This document shows, in pieces, positions 59,175-64,000 of a stretch of 64,000 bases of DNA; position 1 is the stretch's first letter, and each line of letters starts with the position of its first letter. The DNA lies in contig JAHCHG010000001.1 of assembly GCA_026129865.1 (NCBI GenBank), positions 310,001 through 374,000 on the forward strand, given 5' to 3'. A program made the position numbers and the translations under genes. The stretch is from Pyrinomonadaceae bacterium. Lineage in GTDB: Bacteria; Acidobacteriota; Blastocatellia; Pyrinomonadales; Pyrinomonadaceae. Below the pieces are notes generated by a model that saw nothing but the letters and a program-made list of their open reading frames with translations, was not told the origin of the DNA and did no database searches.

Positions 59175-59562
59175 TCATTTCAGACACGGCACATCGTAAT
59201 TAATTATTTGCGAATCAACAGTTACAATCGTTAAATGATTTGCCAAAGCCTGACAGATCAAAATTCGATCAAACGGGTCGCGGTGTAAAGCGGGCAGGTT
59301 TGGCAATTCCTTGATCGCATTTTCGTGAAGCGAATGACTTTTGATTTGATGCCTTCGTCGTTCATTTGGGATGAACATTTCAGGCGTTTGAGGAAGCGGC
59401 AGTCTGCCGAGATTGTATTTGATTATTATTTCCCAAAGCGAAACGACGCTCAGAAACACGTCGTTTTCCGGTTCACGAATCGCATCGCGGAAATGCGCGG
59501 GCAGACGCGCGTCGGCGGTGATGAACCATAAAAAATATATGCGTGTCCAAAAGCAATTTCAT
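59175..59562 (-). pseudogene. PIN-domain toxin (VapC-like), frameshifted
   Basis: From ATG 59562 the frame reads MKLLLDTHIF and then runs out of register at a run of six A (59530-59535; T on the coding strand). Removing one base restores HIFLWFITADARLPAHFRDAIREPENDVFLSVVSLWEI, a standard PIN N-terminus. The rest (FLSVVSLWEIIIKYN...HRDPFDRILICQALANHLTIVTVD) is intact to 59175 with PIN acidic residues. Either a disabled toxin, a slippage-expressed one, or a sequencing error. Confidence 0.8.
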
Positions 59563-59792
59563 CAATTTTCAAAATCCGCCAAAACCTCTTCCGGCAGAGG
59601 CGCGTCGAAATCTTCCGGTACGACGAAATCGTTTTTGCTCAAACCGAATGGACGCTGTGTTTTCGTTTTTGGTTCTTCATCCAGGATTGTCACAATCACG
59701 TTGATTTGTTTATCGGCTTTCGCTTCATCCGGCGCTTCGTCCTTCCATTCCAATTGATTGCCGTTCAATGTCGCTTTGTATGTTTGAAGCAT
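59562..59792 (-). CDS. Antitoxin of the PIN-toxin module
   Basis: 76 residues (MLQTYKATLNGNQLEWKDEAP...). Its TGA overlaps the toxin ATG by one base (TGATG), the usual TA arrangement. GAGGAAAA precedes ATG 59792. No DNA-binding fold can be named with confidence; size, charge and position support the antitoxin call. Confidence 0.72.
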   Translation of the reverse strand: MLQTYKATLNGNQLEWKDEAPDEAKADKQINVIVTILDEEPKTKTQRPFGLSKNDFVVPEDFDAPLPEEVLADFEN

Positions 59793-59829
59793 AATTTTTT
59801 CCTCACACTTGCAATTTTACAACAAGTTT

Positions 59830-62800
59830 CTACTCATCAATCACCGGCTCTTGTTTGCGAGTTTTCCGCCGTTCCGCTTTCCATTTTTTGCGAACCGCCG
59901 CGACGTCAAATTTATCGCGTTTTCCGTCGCGAAGATTTTCGACCTCGTGCTGGACGCGGGCGGCGACAAGGCGATAAGCTTCCGTGTTCGGAACGCCTTC
60001 GGTCATTTCCGAGAGTTCTTCGTAACTTAAAAAACGACCGACTTTTGCGCCGATTTTCGCGCCGATGCTGGTTCGGGGCGGAATCGTCATTCCTTTTGGA
60101 AACGCTTCGTAAGTTCCCCAGAGATAGATGGGGAGAATTCCGATTTTATCGTTGAGCGCGAGGTAGCCGATGATCGGTTTGAATTCACTGATTTTTCCAG
60201 ATTCCTGACGACCGCCTTCGGGAAAGATCAGCGCGTTGTAACCTTCGCCTAAGATTTGCGTAACGTGGCGCAGAGATTGGCGCAGACTGCCCGTGCGTTC
60301 GATGGGAACGAGCGTTGTGAAATTGTTCATATACGCGCGTTTGTATTTCGTGTCGAACCAGTAATCCGCCGCCGCGACCGCGACCGTTTGTTCCGCCGCG
60401 TCTTTGCCGAGTGCGCGTTTGACCAAGCCTGTATCGAGATGCGATGTGTGATTCGGCGCGACGATGAAATTTGTGTGAACCGGAACATTCGATTCGCCTT
60501 CGATCTTTGTTTCGAGGACGTTTTCGTACAATTTTTCCTGCGCAAAATCGACGAGCGAATTTCCGACCCGGCGGACGATCGATGGAATGTAAAGATCGTC
60601 ATCCTTTTTCTCTTCTTGCTTCGGTTCGTCAACGATCTTTTTCGATTTATCAATTCGCTGAACCGCGGCGATGAGTTCGCGAACGGTTTGCGCCTCATTA
60701 AGCGTGTCCGGCGATAAAACCTTCCCTCCGGCGTCTTCGACAGCCGCTTGCAGTTCGACAAACATCAGCGAGTCGAACCCGAGTTCCGGCAAAGTAGATT
60801 CCAGCGCGACTTCGGAAAGCGGCTGATTTGCGACGCTTGCAACGATCTTTCGCAGCCATAGCACGTTGTCGTCGCCCTTCGATTCGACCGCGATCTTGGT
60901 CCGTTTTCGCGATTTATCTTCCATCGCGAGCAGCATTTCAACCACTTCCGGTCTTTTAACCTTACGCGTCGCAGTTCGCGGCAATTCGAACGGTGTCAAA
61001 TGCAGAACTTTTACACGTTTGAAAAACGGCAAGCCGGCAGAAACTTCGCGAAAATGATTTTCGACCTTTTGATTGGTTTGGGCGCGTGTCAGCGCAATGT
61101 CCTTTTCATAATCCGGCACGACAAGAGCCGCGATCTTCTCGCCGCCGTCCTGGTCGGGCAGCCCGACAACCGATAATTCCTTAATAAAATCGAATTTGGA
61201 ATAAACCTCTTCTATCTCATCCGGATAAATATTCTTCCCGTTCGAATCGATGATCACATCTTTCGAACGCCCGACGATGTAAAGGTTTCCGTCATCGTCC
61301 AGTTTTCCGAGATCGCCGGTTTTAAGCCAGCGGTCCTCTAAAACGGCTTCGGTCGCATCGTCGTTGTTATAATACCCGAGCATAATATTCTGCCCGCGGG
61401 CAAGAACTTCACCGACGCCGTTTGCGTCCGGATTATCGATCTTTACTTCCACTCCCGGAAGCGGTTTTCCGACACTTCCCTTCAGCAGTTTGTTTCCCGG
61501 ACGCGCAACGGTCAGAACCGGAGAAGATTCGGTCAAACCGTAACCTTCCAAAACCGTAAACCCAAGACCGTGAAGATCTTTCTGTACTTTTTCGCTCAAT
61601 GCCGAACCGCCCGAGATCAAATACCGCATCTGTCCGCCCATGCCTTCGTGGATCGGGAAAAAGATGATCGGACCGAGGTTAAACGGCGTGTTGTCGCGAA
61701 TCCAGGCGTTAAATTCGATAACGTTATCGGCGAGATCGGCAAACCAATCGCCGCGTTCTCTGAGGCGCGACTTGATCCGACGATGGAGCATTTCCCAAAG
61801 CGCCGGAACGCCGATCATTCCGGTAACGTGATTGTTCTCGATAGCCCGCGCGAGTTCTTCGGATGAAAGCTCGTCTAAATAAGTGATCTGCGTGCCGTTT
61901 GCAAAAGGAGTCAAAAATCCCGCGGAAAATTCAAATGTATGATGCATCGGAAGAACCGACAAAATTCCGTCCGTAATGTCCATTTCAAGGACGGACGAAA
62001 GCATCGAGACCATATGTGTGAAATTTTTATGCGAAAGCATAACCGCTTTCGGCGTTCCGGTCGTTCCGCTGGTAAAGATAAGCGACGCGACAGCGTTTGC
62101 AATAGCTTTATCCGGAAGCAGCGCATTGCGCTTCGCTTCTTCGGTTTCCGACTGAAGTTCAAAAACCTCGTCAAACGACCAAACTTTAATTTTTAACTTT
62201 TCCTTCTTGAATCTATCAGCCAGGTCCGGATTTTCTTCTGCTAATTTCGGCGAAAGAATGATCGCCGAAGCCTCGCCGGTGCGGGCAAAATTTACTATTT
62301 CATCGATCGAGCTCGCCGGATCGATCGGAATAGCGGTCGCGCCGGCTTTTAATATCCCAAAATATGACAATCCCCATTCGGGCATATTATGGGAAAACAG
62401 TATGACGCGGTCGTTCGGTTCGATCTTGTTATGCGCCAAAAAAGCCGCAGCGCGCGTGGCTAGTTCGCGTGCATCCTGAAAAGTGTATTGTTCTTTTTTA
62501 CCGTTTCGCTCGATGCGCATTGCAACGCGTGTCGGAAAACGCTTCGTCGCGGTATCGAATAGATCGACAAGGTCGCGGTAAGTGTAAGCACGGCGCTCCT
62601 GAACTTTCAGATCTTCTTCAAGCTGCGGCAGAACCCATTTTTTCATTCCCGGAAAATGGACTTCGAGCCAATAGTTATACCAATCGATCTCCGCCGGATA
62701 CCACGGAAGCAAGTCTTTCTCGCCGTTTTTCACAACAGACATCAAAGCGTGCACATTATCTGCGCGGTAATGATATTCATTATCGATCATGAACGGTTTG

Positions 62801-64000
62801 AAAAGCTCAAACGCCTGCATCGTTTCCCGGGTTGTATGCTCGAACGACCTAGCCGATTTCTTCAGATCTGAAACGATGTTCCCGATCCGCCCGCCGCCCC
62901 AGTTCGGTGCGGCTTTTTCGAGCGCGCTGTTCGCGACTTTGGCAAGTTTATTGAACATCGGCGCGCTTGTCATTTCATAAGCTTTTTGCGTCACCGGAGT
63001 CGCCTCGACCATCGAATTTACGCGGTTGACCAGCTTGTTTCCGGTTTCTTTGTCTTTGAAATAGCGGCGTTTATAAAGCCCGACCAGCCCGACAATGCGC
63101 TTCATATCGTTCGGATTCGAATCGCCGGTGCATGCCTGGAAAACAAGCGGCGGTTTATCGTCGATCAACGCATTCATCGCCGCGCCGAGCATCGCGCCGG
63201 CGACCATATCGACCGGAATTATATCCAGGACCAGCTTTTCATTGACAGGAAAGATCGGCTGTCCGCGAAGCGCGATAAGTATTAATGGTGCGGTCGTCGT
63301 AAATCCTTCGTTCCAGCCCGGAAACGGGTAGTTCAGCGAGGATTCGACGATCGAAGGGCGGACGATCGTTTTAACGATATCGTCCTGCTGGGCGATTATC
63401 TGCTCGGCGAGCGATTTCGAGTATGTGTAAATATTCGTCCAGCCCCAGTAAAGCGCGCGTTCTTCACCGAGTTCCGTTGTTCTTTCGCGAATCCACATTT
63501 TCCGTTCACGGAAAATGGCGGATTTAAGCGCGGATTCGTCGTCCGGATCGCGACCTTCTTCGATAAATCGCTCGCGGGCGAGCTCTCGAAATTTTGCAAT
63601 TTGAACGGCGTCATCAGCTTCCTGACGCGCTTGCTCGGAAAGCCGCGCACAATCGGCAACCTCTTGATTAACGTCAAAAGTAGTGCCGACCAGCTCGTTC
63701 TTTCGCGGAAAATATCCAACAACAGGTTCGTTTTCCCATATCGAACCGCTTCGTTTTCCGGCGACGAAACAGGTCGAAACATGTACCAGACAAGGACGCT
63801 TCATCATCCGAGCAAGATTGAGAACATTATTTGTCCCGACAACATTTGTCCTCAAAGCGCTTTCAAGCGGCGGGTTGAATGTAACGTTGCCGGCGGAATT
63901 GATGATCACATCGCATTCCTCCATTATCCCGCGCGCCTGATCTTCGCTCATGCCGAGAAATTCATTGCCGACATCGCCGTTTACCGGCACTACCTTTTCG
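59830..64000 (-). CDS. Multidomain lipid enzyme: fatty-acyl-reductase-like / AMP-ligase / ACP / PlsC (ElbD-like), 5' truncated
   Basis: At least 1386 residues; the N-terminus continues past the window end (the frame stays open to 64000, reading ...KVVPVNGDVGNEFLG). Order, numbered from the GTG at 63990: NAD-binding_4/fatty acyl reductase part (~1-330, with YTYSKSLAEQI supplying YxxxK); linker; adenylation domain (~500-960: LIFTSGTTGTPKAVMLSH, GYGLTESSP, WLKTGDLG, GRSKDVIIDSNGKNIYP); acyl carrier domain (LGFDSLMFVEL, Ser for phosphopantetheine); PlsC-type acyltransferase (~1160-1386: NHTSHLDTG, FPEGGRQE). The combination resembles ElbD of myxobacterial ether-lipid synthesis; this link is from memory and should be tested by alignment. 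Confidence 0.9.
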   Translation of the reverse strand, partial: EKVVPVNGDVGNEFLGMSEDQARGIMEECDVIINSAGNVTFNPPLESALRTNVVGTNNVLNLARMMKRPCLVHVSTCFVAGKRSGSIWENEPVVGYFPRKNELVGTTFDVNQEVADCARLSEQARQEADDAVQIAKFRELARERFIEEGRDPDDESALKSAIFRERKMWIRERTTELGEERALYWGWTNIYTYSKSLAEQIIAQQDDIVKTIVRPSIVESSLNYPFPGWNEGFTTTAPLILIALRGQPIFPVNEKLVLDIIPVDMVAGAMLGAAMNALIDDKPPLVFQACTGDSNPNDMKRIVGLVGLYKRRYFKDKETGNKLVNRVNSMVEATPVTQKAYEMTSAPMFNKLAKVANSALEKAAPNWGGGRIGNIVSDLKKSARSFEHTTRETMQAFELFKPFMIDNEYHYRADNVHALMSVVKNGEKDLLPWYPAEIDWYNYWLEVHFPGMKKWVLPQLEEDLKVQERRAYTYRDLVDLFDTATKRFPTRVAMRIERNGKKEQYTFQDARELATRAAAFLAHNKIEPNDRVILFSHNMPEWGLSYFGILKAGATAIPIDPASSIDEIVNFARTGEASAIILSPKLAEENPDLADRFKKEKLKIKVWSFDEVFELQSETEEAKRNALLPDKAIANAVASLIFTSGTTGTPKAVMLSHKNFTHMVSMLSSVLEMDITDGILSVLPMHHTFEFSAGFLTPFANGTQITYLDELSSEELARAIENNHVTGMIGVPALWEMLHRRIKSRLRERGDWFADLADNVIEFNAWIRDNTPFNLGPIIFFPIHEGMGGQMRYLISGGSALSEKVQKDLHGLGFTVLEGYGLTESSPVLTVARPGNKLLKGSVGKPLPGVEVKIDNPDANGVGEVLARGQNIMLGYYNNDDATEAVLEDRWLKTGDLGKLDDDGNLYIVGRSKDVIIDSNGKNIYPDEIEEVYSKFDFIKELSVVGLPDQDGGEKIAALVVPDYEKDIALTRAQTNQKVENHFREVSAGLPFFKRVKVLHLTPFELPRTATRKVKRPEVVEMLLAMEDKSRKRTKIAVESKGDDNVLWLRKIVASVANQPLSEVALESTLPELGFDSLMFVELQAAVEDAGGKVLSPDTLNEAQTVRELIAAVQRIDKSKKIVDEPKQEEKKDDDLYIPSIVRRVGNSLVDFAQEKLYENVLETKIEGESNVPVHTNFIVAPNHTSHLDTGLVKRALGKDAAEQTVAVAAADYWFDTKYKRAYMNNFTTLVPIERTGSLRQSLRHVTQILGEGYNALIFPEGGRQESGKISEFKPIIGYLALNDKIGILPIYLWGTYEAFPKGMTIPPRTSIGAKIGAKVGRFLSYEELSEMTEGVPNTEAYRLVAARVQHEVENLRDGKRDKFDVAAVRKKWKAERRKTRKQEPVIDE

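Noticed and set aside
59175-59459. Intact short PIN protein starting at 59459
   Set aside because: The upstream reading MKLLLDTHIF joins in the other frame and shows the gene is longer and frameshifted.

Overview
The window looks like chromosome from an Acidobacteriota member, most likely class Blastocatellia (subdivision 4). That placement is an inference. It rests on an Oar-type TonB-dependent receptor with an N-terminal carboxypeptidase-regulatory domain, secreted BNR and TPR proteins, BshC, dispersed short repeats rich in GCGACCGC/GCGGTCGC, and a fatty-acyl-reductase/AMP-ligase/ACP/PlsC megaprotein resembling ether-lipid proteins. By eye the base composition is near balanced. No rRNA, tRNA or CRISPR array was recognised, and Shine-Dalgarno sequences are patchy.

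Layout. 1-2280: two arrays of a dispersed repeat enclose a Cys-rich CBS-domain gene, and a second CBS gene follows. 2298-4300: a stand-alone atpDC operon. 4512-8228: sterol-desaturase-like enzyme, stress-type SDR with a small partner gene, and phoH-ybeY. 8561-12180: zwf-pgl and a CNNM/CorC-type membrane protein. 12252-13552: an IS110-family element with a structured 5' non-coding end that could be a bridge RNA, inserted just before a 1-Cys peroxiredoxin. 14309-19102: a tightly packed run of an AAA ATPase, a DUF4276 TOPRIM-like protein (a defence-like pair), a deoxyhypusine-synthase-like enzyme, a biotinyl carrier, a DUF4087 lipoprotein and a HAD hydrolase. 19106-24288 (minus): DUF72, Kv-type channel, mutL, argH. 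24382-31850 (minus): TonB receptor, a small membrane protein, Na+/solute symporter and secreted PIG-L deacetylase, which together look like an uptake and degradation locus. 32088-38706 (minus): bshC, a BNR/sortilin-like secreted protein and an outer-membrane barrel protein. 39015-41197: gdhA and larE. 41484-45478: TPR protein, two related secreted proteins and an M19 dipeptidase. 45541-45725: a strikingly symmetric palindromic element. 45748-47481: DUF885 peptidase. 47640-47866: third repeat array. 48004-54405: glycosyltransferase, two tandem TMTC-like membrane/TPR proteins and a Tat-exported amidase. 54461-58504: epimerase and M16 peptidase. 58606-59792: DUF4265 protein and a PIN-type toxin/antitoxin module whose toxin is frameshifted. 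59830-64000: 3' part of the lipid megaprotein, cut by the window end.

The most interesting points are these. (i) The repeat family always places copies in one orientation before copies in the opposite orientation. (ii) The two CBS proteins share a conserved six-cysteine pattern. (iii) The IS110 element has a candidate bridge RNA that shares a 10-base string with the right end. (iv) The ATPase/DUF4276 pair is joined to a deoxyhypusine-synthase-like gene. (v) The 45.5 kb palindromic element. (vi) A TA module lies between direct repeats of the 3' end of the lipid megagene, and its toxin is broken in a homopolymer. (vii) The ElbD-like megaprotein.
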